A stretch of 64,000 bases of DNA, taken from contig SUYH01000010.1 in assembly GCA_015060535.1 (NCBI GenBank), positions 62,001 to 126,000 of the forward strand, read 5' to 3'. This DNA comes from Prevotella sp. GTDB lineage: Bacteria > Bacteroidota > Bacteroidia > Bacteroidales > Bacteroidaceae. The position numbers were made by a program, and so were the translations under genes. The first letter of the stretch is position 1. Every line of letters begins with the position of its first letter. Positions 50,739 to 58,248 of the stretch are shown one piece after another. The notes below the pieces were generated by a model that made no database searches, was not told the DNA's origin, and saw nothing but the letters and a program-made list of their open reading frames with translations.

Positions 50739-51224
50739 ATGATGTGCAAGACTAAATGGATTATATTATCTGTGGTAATGTTGTCATTCTTTTCTGAACA
50801 ACATATTTTTGCTCAGGCTTCTGGGACGCTCGTGCAGTTTGAGACAGAGTGTCTTGGCGTGGAAGGAGACGGATCCCAGACTCTCAGAGCATGGGGATTT
50901 GGGAAGAACAAGCATGACGCATTGGAACAAGCAAGGAAAAAAGCCGTTTCAGACGTGATTTTTAATGGGATAAAAGCTGGAGTAGCAGGTTGTAATACTC
51001 GTCCTTTAATCACAGAGATTAATGCTCGCGAACGATATGAAGACTATTTTGACCGTTTCTTCGCTGATAATGGTGACTACAAGAAATATGTATCAGATGC
51101 TGATGAGAAACGCTCGTCACGAGACAAATCGAAAAGCAAGTTAGGTGTTCGTTATGGGGTCACTGTAAGAGTGCTCCGCAGCGAATTGAGAGTAAGGTTA
51201 AAGGCTGATCAATTAATACAATAG
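50739..51224 (+). CDS. Exported hypothetical protein, cluster gene 2
   Basis: 161 aa from ATG 50739 (50742 is also possible). Signal peptide: WIILSVVMLSFFSEQHIFAQ. It shares its layout with gene 1: a gene-specific beta start (GTLVQFETECLGVEGDGSQT), then DALEQARKKAVSDVIFNGIKAG, then FFADNGDYKKYVSDA and a closing VRYGVTVRVLRSELRVRL. This resembles gene 1's tail, suggesting tandem duplication and divergence. The 'A..A...A..' helix after the first strands is similar to LPP20/curli-secretion-like folds, but I cannot assign one. Function unknown. Confidence 0.75.
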   Translation: MMCKTKWIILSVVMLSFFSEQHIFAQASGTLVQFETECLGVEGDGSQTLRAWGFGKNKHDALEQARKKAVSDVIFNGIKAGVAGCNTRPLITEINARERYEDYFDRFFADNGDYKKYVSDADEKRSSRDKSKSKLGVRYGVTVRVLRSELRVRLKADQLIQ

Positions 51225-51236
51225 AACTTGGAAGAT

Positions 51237-52187
51237 ATGAAAAGAAATGTAATATTAATGGCTTTCCTGATTGTGGCTGTTTTGGCTTATGGTCAGGCAA
51301 AGAAACCCAAACTAATGGTTGTTCCCAGCCATGTTTGGTGTAGCGATAAGGGTTATGTGACGATGTTCGACAATCAGGGTACACAAGAAGAAATACCCGA
51401 CTATAAGCGAGCTCTACAAAACGACCGTGAACTGATGAATGTCATTTCAAAGATTAACATACTGATGGCGGATCGTGGATTTCCCTTACAGGATTTGTCT
51501 CAGTCGTTGAGGACAATACGGAACACACAGGCAGAAAATAGTCTGATTCGTACTAAGACATCTGGTGCGGCCTTGTTAGAGAGTCCATTGGATCAACTCC
51601 GTCGTACAGCCAAGGCCGACATTATTCTGGAAGTGGATTGGCAAGTTAACACATCAGGCCCTAAACGATCGGTTACTTATAACCTTAGAGGCTTGGATGC
51701 CTACACAAATATTCAGATAGCAGGTGCACAAGGCACAGGATTGCCTTCATTCTCTGCAGAAGTTCCAGTGCTCATAGAAGAAGCGGTTCAAAATAATATG
51801 GATAATTTCACAGCTCAACTTCAAGCTCATTTCGATGATCTGATGGAAAATGGCAGACAAGTAGTGGTGGAATTACAGATACCTGATAATGGTTCTGACC
51901 TTGATTTTGAAAAAGAATATAATGACAAAGAACTTACTGAGATCTTGGACGATTGGATGGCTGAGAATACCGTGAATCATCGTTTTAGCAAATCGGAAGC
52001 TACCGAGAACTGGATATTGTATGACCAGGTGCGTATTCCACTCTATCGCCCCAATGGAACGGCAATGGATACAGACGCCTTTGCCCGTCAGATTCGTGAT
52101 TTCTTGAAGAAACCACCATTCGGAATTACTTGTAAGATAGTGAATCGCGGCTTAGGAAAAAGCCTGATTATCGTAGGTGAGAAGTGA
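51237..52187 (+). CDS. DUF6175-like exported protein, cluster gene 3
   Basis: 316 aa from ATG 51237. Signal peptide: NVILMAFLIVAVLAYGQA. The mature N-terminus KKPKLMVVPSHVWC, then MADRGFPLQDLSQSL, KADIILEVDWQV, NLRGLDAYTNIQIAGAQGTG and a C-terminal second domain fit what I recall of DUF6175 proteins in Bacteroidales; the domain number is from memory. The first half looks like a curli-assembly CsgG/LPP20-type fold (strand with MVVPS, helix, ADI-I-strand, T-G-strand). This fits a periplasmic assembly factor, which is inference. The next start is 21 bp downstream. Confidence 0.7.
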   Translation: MKRNVILMAFLIVAVLAYGQAKKPKLMVVPSHVWCSDKGYVTMFDNQGTQEEIPDYKRALQNDRELMNVISKINILMADRGFPLQDLSQSLRTIRNTQAENSLIRTKTSGAALLESPLDQLRRTAKADIILEVDWQVNTSGPKRSVTYNLRGLDAYTNIQIAGAQGTGLPSFSAEVPVLIEEAVQNNMDNFTAQLQAHFDDLMENGRQVVVELQIPDNGSDLDFEKEYNDKELTEILDDWMAENTVNHRFSKSEATENWILYDQVRIPLYRPNGTAMDTDAFARQIRDFLKKPPFGITCKIVNRGLGKSLIIVGEK

Positions 52188-52207
52188 CAACTAAAAAATA
52201 TAATGTC

Positions 52208-53140
52208 ATGAGAAGATTGCTGTTTTTTATCCAGTTGCTGTGTGTATCGGCATATATGATGGCACAGGAATGCGACCTACCACTTAGCGTAGCTTTTTCT
52301 ACTGAGTCTGAGGCGCTGCCAGTGTCAACCCAACGCGCTTTGGCCAACAAGCTGAAGCAGATTCTGACCCAAAATGGTGTCAGTGGTATCTTGGAGTATG
52401 AGCAGTTTGCGCTGGTTCCTAAGTTTGAATTCCTCGACAAGCACATCGTTGCAGGTCCTCCTGTCAAGCATGTGTATAATCTTAGTGTCATTTTGGAAAT
52501 CAGAGACACACAGGAGAGTACACTCTTTTCTACCTACTCGACAGAGGTCAATGGGGTCGGTGAGAATGAAACCAAAGCATATATGTCAGCTATTAGACAA
52601 ATTGGTCCTCAGTCAAGACAGATTAAGGATTTTATTAGCAGGGGACGTGCTAAGATTACGTCATATTACGACAAGAACTTTCAGCGAATTATCCAGAAAG
52701 CACGCCTGCTGTCAAAGATGAATAAGAACGAGGAAGCTCTCTATCATTTGATGTCTATTCCAGAGTGTTGTAGCGGTTATGCCGCGGCTATGGAGGAAGC
52801 TCTTTCTATATTCCAGACGCATATTGATCGCGAAGGTGAGAAACTGTTGATGAAGGCCCGTGCCATTTGGGCGGCAGGCAATAATGATAAAGCAGCTGCT
52901 GATGCTGCCTATTTGTTGACGCAGATTGATCCATCATCTAAAGCCTATCCTCAAGCCAGCAAGCTATTAGAAGAAATCAAGCAGAAATCATCAAAGAATG
53001 CACCTTGGAACTTCAAGATGCAGGTCTATAAGGATGCCGTTTCACTTGAGGGCCAGCGTATAGAAGCAGCAAAGGCTGTCGGTGTCGCTTTCGGAAAAGG
53101 TCAGCCAAAAGAGAAGAATAACTTCATGTTTGTAAGATAA
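52208..53140 (+). CDS. Exported helical-repeat protein, cluster gene 4
   Basis: 310 aa from ATG 52208. Signal peptide: LLFFIQLLCVSAYMMAQ. The first half is beta/alpha (LPLSVAFSTESEALP, FALVPKFEFLDKHIVAG, HVYNLSVILEIRDTQE). The second half (about 155-290) is helical with TPR-like spacing (ARLLSKMNKNEEALYHLMSI, ARAIWAAGNNDKAAADAAY). Such proteins often act as scaffolds in envelope assembly. I do not know a named family. It is 29 bp before the next gene. Confidence 0.75.
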   Translation: MRRLLFFIQLLCVSAYMMAQECDLPLSVAFSTESEALPVSTQRALANKLKQILTQNGVSGILEYEQFALVPKFEFLDKHIVAGPPVKHVYNLSVILEIRDTQESTLFSTYSTEVNGVGENETKAYMSAIRQIGPQSRQIKDFISRGRAKITSYYDKNFQRIIQKARLLSKMNKNEEALYHLMSIPECCSGYAAAMEEALSIFQTHIDREGEKLLMKARAIWAAGNNDKAAADAAYLLTQIDPSSKAYPQASKLLEEIKQKSSKNAPWNFKMQVYKDAVSLEGQRIEAAKAVGVAFGKGQPKEKNNFMFVR

Positions 53141-53169
53141 CTAATTTATTAACTAAACTGTAATTAATT

Positions 53170-54060
53170 ATGAAAAAATTTTTGTTCATTTGTGTGATGG
53201 CAGCAATCGCAACGTGTGCGAATGCACAAGTACAGATTATCCAAACGTCAAAGATTATGGTCAAGAGCAATCAGGATGTAGAGGCTGCTAAGGAAAGAGT
53301 AAAAGCTGAGCTCGACAAGAACAAGGAATTGAGCTCATTTCAGCGTGCTATCGCCAAGAAGATGGCTGGATCGATTGTAAAAAAGCAGTTTAAGGCAGCC
53401 GAACAGAACCGTTATGCTTTCGGATTCACTGATGGCGAACACATGCAGTATTGTCAGTGGGATGGCGTGAATAACCGCTCGGCAATCTTTTGTCCTTCTA
53501 TGGGGCGCATTACCGTTCTAGATTGGAAGAACGGGAAAACAATTGTTGCTTTCCCTGCCTTGAAAATAGCAGGACAGTGGGATTTCAGTCCTGAGGCAGC
53601 GAAACAGCAAGGACAAAGTGACCCTGCTACAATGACAATGACGAAACCCATACCTGAAGGTGCAGAAGTAACAGAGGTCAATGGTTTTCCATGCATACCC
53701 AATGTTGCTTTCATAGAAATACAACCGGGTACCACGCCTGAACGCACAATGGTGGTTGATGGTAAAAAGATGGAGGTCATTCCAGCATCAGGTCATATAC
53801 TTGTAGATGATAATGGTAAAGACTATTTTCCGAGCATGTATGTAGATGGTGAAAATAACACCCCTGTGGAATCAATAGCTGCAGAGTTAATTGATTTCAA
53901 AAAAGGCACCATTAATGAGCAAAATTTCACCCTGCCAAGCGATTATAAAACATACAAGGATCCAAAGTCTTTGAATAAGGCTCTGCTTAAGCTAGTTAAG
54001 GAAAATAAGCATGTTATGCAAGATCCTGGGAAGATGGTAGATGTCTTTTGGAATTTGTGA
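53170..54060 (+). CDS. Exported hypothetical protein, cluster gene 5
   Basis: 296 aa. Signal peptide: FLFICVMAAIATCANAQ. A charged coil region follows (NQDVEAAKERVKAELDKNKEL). Next comes a beta-rich domain with KTIVAFPALKIAGQW and a Pro/Gly-rich loop containing TTPERTMVVDGKKMEVI. The C-terminal 60 residues are Lys-rich (FTLPSDYKTYKDPKSLNKAL). No catalytic motif. It is co-transcribed, and its stop overlaps the start of the next gene by one base (TGATG). Confidence 0.72.
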   Translation: MKKFLFICVMAAIATCANAQVQIIQTSKIMVKSNQDVEAAKERVKAELDKNKELSSFQRAIAKKMAGSIVKKQFKAAEQNRYAFGFTDGEHMQYCQWDGVNNRSAIFCPSMGRITVLDWKNGKTIVAFPALKIAGQWDFSPEAAKQQGQSDPATMTMTKPIPEGAEVTEVNGFPCIPNVAFIEIQPGTTPERTMVVDGKKMEVIPASGHILVDDNGKDYFPSMYVDGENNTPVESIAAELIDFKKGTINEQNFTLPSDYKTYKDPKSLNKALLKLVKENKHVMQDPGKMVDVFWNL

Positions 54061-54506
54061 TGGCCTGTATGAAATTATTTTCTGTGTTTTTTTTCAGTGT
54101 TCTGGCTATGACATGTCATAGCCAGACACTTACCCCAAAGCAACAAGGAGAACTTTGGGGGCTTGTCAACGACAGCGGACAATTTGTGGTGCAACCCATC
54201 TACGAGAAAATCTATCCCTATCATCATGGAGTAGCTTATGTCCTCAAGAATAAGAGCATAGGTGCAATCGACGTGAATGGGAAGGAGATTATCCGCTGTA
54301 TTTATGGCGAGGCACCTCTCAAATTCGGTTTGGCTGCCTTTCAGCCAAACTACAAAGGAGAACGACAGTACATCAGTTGGTTTGCGGGTCATTATGTGGG
54401 TGATGTGTGGATTGACCAAAATGGCAAAATACTGGTCACTAACTCTAAGCGTGTTTATACTGTGACTGACCGCATTCCTATCTCAGAGGCTTTGTGGGAT
54501 TACTAA
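54060..54506 (+). CDS. WG-repeat exported protein, cluster gene 6
   Basis: 148 aa. Signal peptide: LFSVFFFSVLAMTCHSQ. The mature protein has WG (KWGF-like) repeats, as in GELWGLVNDSGQFVVQPIYE and IGAIDVNGKEII, beta-propeller or solenoid units common in Bacteroidota envelope proteins. WG repeats usually mediate binding, not catalysis. The start overlaps the previous stop (TGATG); the ATG at 54069 is an alternative. Confidence 0.75.
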   Translation: MACMKLFSVFFFSVLAMTCHSQTLTPKQQGELWGLVNDSGQFVVQPIYEKIYPYHHGVAYVLKNKSIGAIDVNGKEIIRCIYGEAPLKFGLAAFQPNYKGERQYISWFAGHYVGDVWIDQNGKILVTNSKRVYTVTDRIPISEALWDY

Positions 54507-54524
54507 CTTTTTGATGTTTTGAAC

Positions 54525-55778
54525 ATGGCGAGGGGACTATTTTTGTTTATTGCTATCATGATGACATGCTCATTAGAAGCAGATAATCGCAGCAAGGTCG
54601 TCGAAGACTATAATCGTAGTTCTTTGTATACTATTTCTATGCTTCATCCTGGTACGGGAATGTATGATCAGATTTATGAAACCATGCTGAACGTATCTGT
54701 TCCAGAACGTTTCAATGACCATAATCTCAGCTTGCGACTTATTGTCAGTCAAGGCAAGGCTGATGACCAAGAGCGTGTTAAGCAAGTGGAAGATTTCCTC
54801 AAATGCAATAAGGTGGCCAAGCGTTTAGTGTCGAAGTGGTTTAATCGAGACAAGAAGGATGGCGCATTCGATATGCAGCTTGTCAAGGACCGGGGTAATT
54901 ACAATGCTACAATAGAAGATGTTAATCTTGCTATGCAAAGCATTCGAGGAAAGGCCATCTTGGAAGATGCGGGCGAGCAACTGATCAACAACACCTTTGT
55001 TCTTGTCAATGATATCACCTATGTTGATAAACACTCAAAGGCCGATGGTGTCAAATCCGTTTTCCAGGCCATAAGCCTGGTTGGTAATATCATGTCTGCC
55101 GCTCAGGGCAATAAAACTTCTGGAAGCGGATCGTCATTACAAGGTGTAGGACAACTTGGTGATGCTATTACTTCACTTGTCGCAGGTTTTACGGTACGTA
55201 TGAAAAGCCATCTCTTCCAGTTAGTATGGAACGACTCGATAGCTGGCACTTTTTATTCGCAGTACTATTACGACAAGAATACCATAGACCAAGATAAGAA
55301 AAGAGCTTATTTGCGCGACAACAAACTCTTTCAGCTGAAATACGTAGGAAGCTATGAAGCAACAAGTAGTAAGACGGTGCTTCATGGCTTGAAAAATAAT
55401 GGCGACGTGTTTATGAAGGTATTGACGAGGGCTATTGATGAAAATATAGTCCAGCTGCGTAAGAAGTTTGAGATCTTCAAGATTACAGCTCCTTTATATG
55501 AGATAGCATCAGATGGTATGATTCATATTCACATAGGACTGAAAGAAGGCGTGTCTTCATCCTCTAAGTATGAGGTACTTGAACGTCTTGTCGATGATGA
55601 AGGCCGCATCACATATCATCGTAAAGGAGTCATACGACCTGTTAAAGGTAAAATCTGGGATAATCGTTTTATGGCAACCGAAGAAGGAGCTGATGGAGCG
55701 AATTTGAACTTCACGTCATTCGAAGTTGTAAGCGGTAAGGATTTCTATCCTGGCATGCTTGTACGTGAAATTAAATAG
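54525..55778 (+). CDS. Exported hypothetical protein, cluster gene 7
   Basis: 417 aa from ATG 54525. Signal peptide: GLFLFIAIMMTCSLEA. Mostly alpha/beta with no known catalytic motif. It includes RSSLYTISMLHPGTGMYDQI, ILEDAGEQLINNTFVLVNDITYV (split across a block), a Ser/Gly-rich linker GNKTSGSGSSLQGVG, and KYEVLERLVDDEGRITYHRKG near the end. I do not recognise it. It lies 18 bp after gene 6 and is probably co-transcribed. Confidence 0.72.
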   Translation: MARGLFLFIAIMMTCSLEADNRSKVVEDYNRSSLYTISMLHPGTGMYDQIYETMLNVSVPERFNDHNLSLRLIVSQGKADDQERVKQVEDFLKCNKVAKRLVSKWFNRDKKDGAFDMQLVKDRGNYNATIEDVNLAMQSIRGKAILEDAGEQLINNTFVLVNDITYVDKHSKADGVKSVFQAISLVGNIMSAAQGNKTSGSGSSLQGVGQLGDAITSLVAGFTVRMKSHLFQLVWNDSIAGTFYSQYYYDKNTIDQDKKRAYLRDNKLFQLKYVGSYEATSSKTVLHGLKNNGDVFMKVLTRAIDENIVQLRKKFEIFKITAPLYEIASDGMIHIHIGLKEGVSSSSKYEVLERLVDDEGRITYHRKGVIRPVKGKIWDNRFMATEEGADGANLNFTSFEVVSGKDFYPGMLVREIK

Positions 55779-55806
55779 CAGACACAAACTAACAAAAACC
55801 TGAAAT

Positions 55807-56175
55807 ATGAAAAAAAGCATTTTAATCCTAGCACTATTCGTAGGAGTAATCACTGCCCAAGCAGATGACTACCCCTACCTGACCTTTGAAACGAATAATG
55901 GCGAAAAGGTTTCCGTTGAGTTCTCGTCAGATCTGTCGCTGGTCTTTTCATCTACGACACTGAAGGTGGGCAACCAGCAGACATTCAATCTCAAAGATCT
56001 GAAGAAGATGTATTTCTCCCCCGTGAGCCAGACTACAGGCATCAGCACGGTGACAACCGATGATTATAAAATTTATGGTTACTACGACCTTCAAGGTCGC
56101 CCTGTGGAACAGCCCACAAAAGGCATTTACGTGATTAAGACTAGTAAAGGAACCAAAAAAGTGTATGTGAAATGA
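55807..56175 (+). CDS. Small exported protein with sorting-like tail, cluster gene 8
   Basis: 122 aa. Signal peptide: ILILALFVGVITAQA. A short beta domain (YLTFETNNGEKVSVEFSSDL ... LKDLKKMYFS) resembles the N-terminus of the next protein. The tail IYGYYDLQGRPVEQP ... GIYVIKTSKGTKKVYVK is like the truncated type IX sorting motif of Prevotella surface proteins. The stop overlaps the start of the large CxxC protein (ATGA), so translation is coupled and the two may work as a pair. Confidence 0.78.
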   Translation: MKKSILILALFVGVITAQADDYPYLTFETNNGEKVSVEFSSDLSLVFSSTTLKVGNQQTFNLKDLKKMYFSPVSQTTGISTVTTDDYKIYGYYDLQGRPVEQPTKGIYVIKTSKGTKKVYVK

Positions 56176-57842
56176 AAAAGCGATATCTACTCACTGCCGT
56201 TATCGCCTTGTTGTCGGTAATGGCGACAACAGCTCAGACACTGACCATCACCACAAGCAGTGGCAGCAAGCAGTTCGCGGCATCCGACATCACTTCCAGT
56301 TCGCCTGCTACGTTCACCAGTAATGGAACGCGAATGTCCATTAGTGGCAACACATATACTGTTAGCGACATCATTAGTGCTTTGGTGACCTGTGAAAACC
56401 ATGGGTATGTGAAAAAGACGTGTCCCGATTGTAATGGCGATACACATTGTACTACGTGTCATGGTACAGGAATAGGCTGTACGGTATGTAATGGTACCGG
56501 TAAGTATTGTACGAAGTGTGGCGGTTCTGGTAACCATGATGTGTGCCAAGGAACAGGACGTTGTGCTTATTGCTACTATGGCGAATGTTCTAGATGTGAA
56601 GGCAGTGGTAACAATACTTGTAGCTCCTGTTCGGGCTCTGGCAATTGTTGGATGTGTGGGGGCGCAGGAACATATCTGAGTAATACATGTACTGCATGTA
56701 AAGGTAAAAGATATTGCACCAAATGCAATGGAAAGGGTTACACAGGAAGATGCACCAAATGTAGTGGAAGTGGAAAATGCAATTCTTGTAACGGCAGCAC
56801 CAATTGTTCATCCTGTAAAGGAACGGGGAATTGTACAACATGCGGCGGAAATCCCAAATGCTACACATGCGGAGGCGACGGCCACTGTAACAAGTGCAAA
56901 AATAGTGACGGCAAGTGTACTAACTGTAGTGGTAAGGGCTATGTTTGGGCCGATATTGTCCTTTCTGACAAATCCATAACTCTATCCCATCAAGGCGAGA
57001 GTAAATATGTCACTGTCACTATCAATCAGTCGTGGAAGGCTACTTGTAGTGCCAGTTGGATTACCCTGAAGGATGCTGAGGGTAGAAACAGTGGCAAAAT
57101 AACCATCACGGCCGATGTTAATACATCAGAAGACAGCCGTTCGGCTACTCTTATCATCAGTTATGGTAGCAAGAGCGAATACGTCAGCATTACTCAAAAA
57201 GGAGTACCGGTTAACTTAAGTATTAGTCCGGATGATTTCTCCATCCATAGGAATGGTGGTGAGCAGACGCTGAGGATTACAAGCGATACCTATTGGACTG
57301 TATCGACGGATGCTACTTGGCTAAGCCTCTCTAAGTATTCTGGCAATGGTAATGGTGAGGTAGTAGTAACGGCATCAGCAAATGAAGGCAATGCTCGTAG
57401 CGCCATCATTAAGTTCACGCATAATAAAACCGAAGTGCCAGTCATAGTCTCTCAGGATGCCAAACTCTATGTGCCATTGGAAATAAGAAATGTTATCATT
57501 ATGAATACAAATGGAGGAACAAGCTCGTCGAGCATTATCAATATGGAAAAGGATGGACTATATGCATCAAAATTGGTATACTTATCGGAACGCGATATTA
57601 TCTACTATAAGACCGCAGGAAATTACCGTCTGACCAGGAAATGGTACTGTCCAGGTTCGACAGAGCCAGACTGCAACTCATGGTATAACTTATCGTCCAA
57701 CTTATCATATTACGAGAACCCATTCGTAGTTGATTTTTATAACAATTACTGGAAACCGGAGTATTATAAAACGGGTACTCACAGATGGGAGTATTATTAC
57801 GAAGACGAACTGATTTACACCAAGACTTTCACAGTTTATTAG
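56172..57842 (+). CDS. Exported CxxC-array protein with two BACON-like domains, cluster gene 9
   Basis: 556 aa. Signal peptide: RYLLTAVIALLSVMATTAQ. Residues 22-70 match the small domain of gene 8. Residues 84-255 form a tandem array with 17 CxxC motifs, mostly CxxCxGxG or CxxCxGTG (CPDC, CTTC, CTVC, CTKC, CAYC, CSRC and on), like the DnaJ cysteine-rich zinc fold repeated about four times, but with no J domain and placed outside the cytosol. One unit (VCQGTG) has lost its first Cys. Two BACON-like beta domains follow, about 258-345 and 346-433, each with an 'S.W....W......SG.......N....R...' pattern. The last 120 residues are aromatic-rich and unknown. Zinc binding or disulfide exchange, with BACON-mediated glycan or protein binding, is inferred. 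Confidence 0.85.
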   Translation: MKKRYLLTAVIALLSVMATTAQTLTITTSSGSKQFAASDITSSSPATFTSNGTRMSISGNTYTVSDIISALVTCENHGYVKKTCPDCNGDTHCTTCHGTGIGCTVCNGTGKYCTKCGGSGNHDVCQGTGRCAYCYYGECSRCEGSGNNTCSSCSGSGNCWMCGGAGTYLSNTCTACKGKRYCTKCNGKGYTGRCTKCSGSGKCNSCNGSTNCSSCKGTGNCTTCGGNPKCYTCGGDGHCNKCKNSDGKCTNCSGKGYVWADIVLSDKSITLSHQGESKYVTVTINQSWKATCSASWITLKDAEGRNSGKITITADVNTSEDSRSATLIISYGSKSEYVSITQKGVPVNLSISPDDFSIHRNGGEQTLRITSDTYWTVSTDATWLSLSKYSGNGNGEVVVTASANEGNARSAIIKFTHNKTEVPVIVSQDAKLYVPLEIRNVIIMNTNGGTSSSSIINMEKDGLYASKLVYLSERDIIYYKTAGNYRLTRKWYCPGSTEPDCNSWYNLSSNLSYYENPFVVDFYNNYWKPEYYKTGTHRWEYYYEDELIYTKTFTVY

Positions 57843-57850
57843 TTCATTTA

Positions 57851-57877
57851 CTCACAGGGTGACTGCCACCCTGTGAG
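57851..57877 (+). terminator. Hairpin after the exported cluster
   Basis: 11-bp perfect stem, CTCACAGGGTG with CACCCTGTGAG, 5-nt loop. It begins 8 bp after the last stop. No strong T-run. It resembles the hairpin at 426-452. Confidence 0.7.
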
Positions 57878-58211
57878 TTCAACAATAGCGCTAGTAAGTT
57901 TTTTGAAAGAAAAAACGAATAACAGTTGTATTTTTCAGAACAAGTAATTTTATGTTTTGGTAATAGCCCCGAAAAACACTGGCTCGAGCCAAATCGGGTG
58001 TTGGCTCGAGCCGTTGCCCTTTTTGGCTCGAGCCCCCTATTTTCTGACTTTGTCGATTACCAGTATGCACTTCGTTTGCACGAGTTGAAGAAGGCATTAG
58101 AACGACCGAAAGATGACGTTTCCTTCAGCCAAAAGTGCAGCAGAGAGGAACAAATTTCGATTCTGACTGCACTGGGAACGACGCTGGGAGTGACGTCGTG
58201 TATGTAAAGAA
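57878..58211 (+). other. Gap with array C and a doubtful coding remnant
   Basis: Besides array C, 58040-58207 reads in one plus frame as a plausible protein tail (DYQYALRLHELKKALERP ... ISILTALGTTL, stop at 58207), with a charged helix pattern. There is no start, promoter or recognised family, so it may be the remnant of a lost gene or chance. Confidence 0.3.
57981..58034. repeat. Palindromic array C: three GGCTCGAGCC at 22-bp pitch
   Basis: Perfect 10-bp palindromes at 57981, 58003 and 58025, each separated by 12-bp spacers of unrelated sequence. The spacing puts all three on the same face of the helix. The motif was not noticed elsewhere in the window. Confidence 0.9.
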
Positions 58212-58244
58212 AAAGAAGGCTGGGCGCGGTGCTCAGCCTTCTTT
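58212..58244. terminator. Bidirectional terminator, clpB side
   Basis: AAAGAAGGCTGGGC pairs with GCTCAGCCTTCTTT (one G-U), loop GCGGT. A-runs and T-runs on both sides. Confidence 0.9.
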
Positions 58245-58248
58245 AGTG

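Noticed and set aside
57981..58034. CRISPR-like array
   Set aside because: Repeats are 10 bp, palindromic and only three; spacers are 12 bp. No cas genes.
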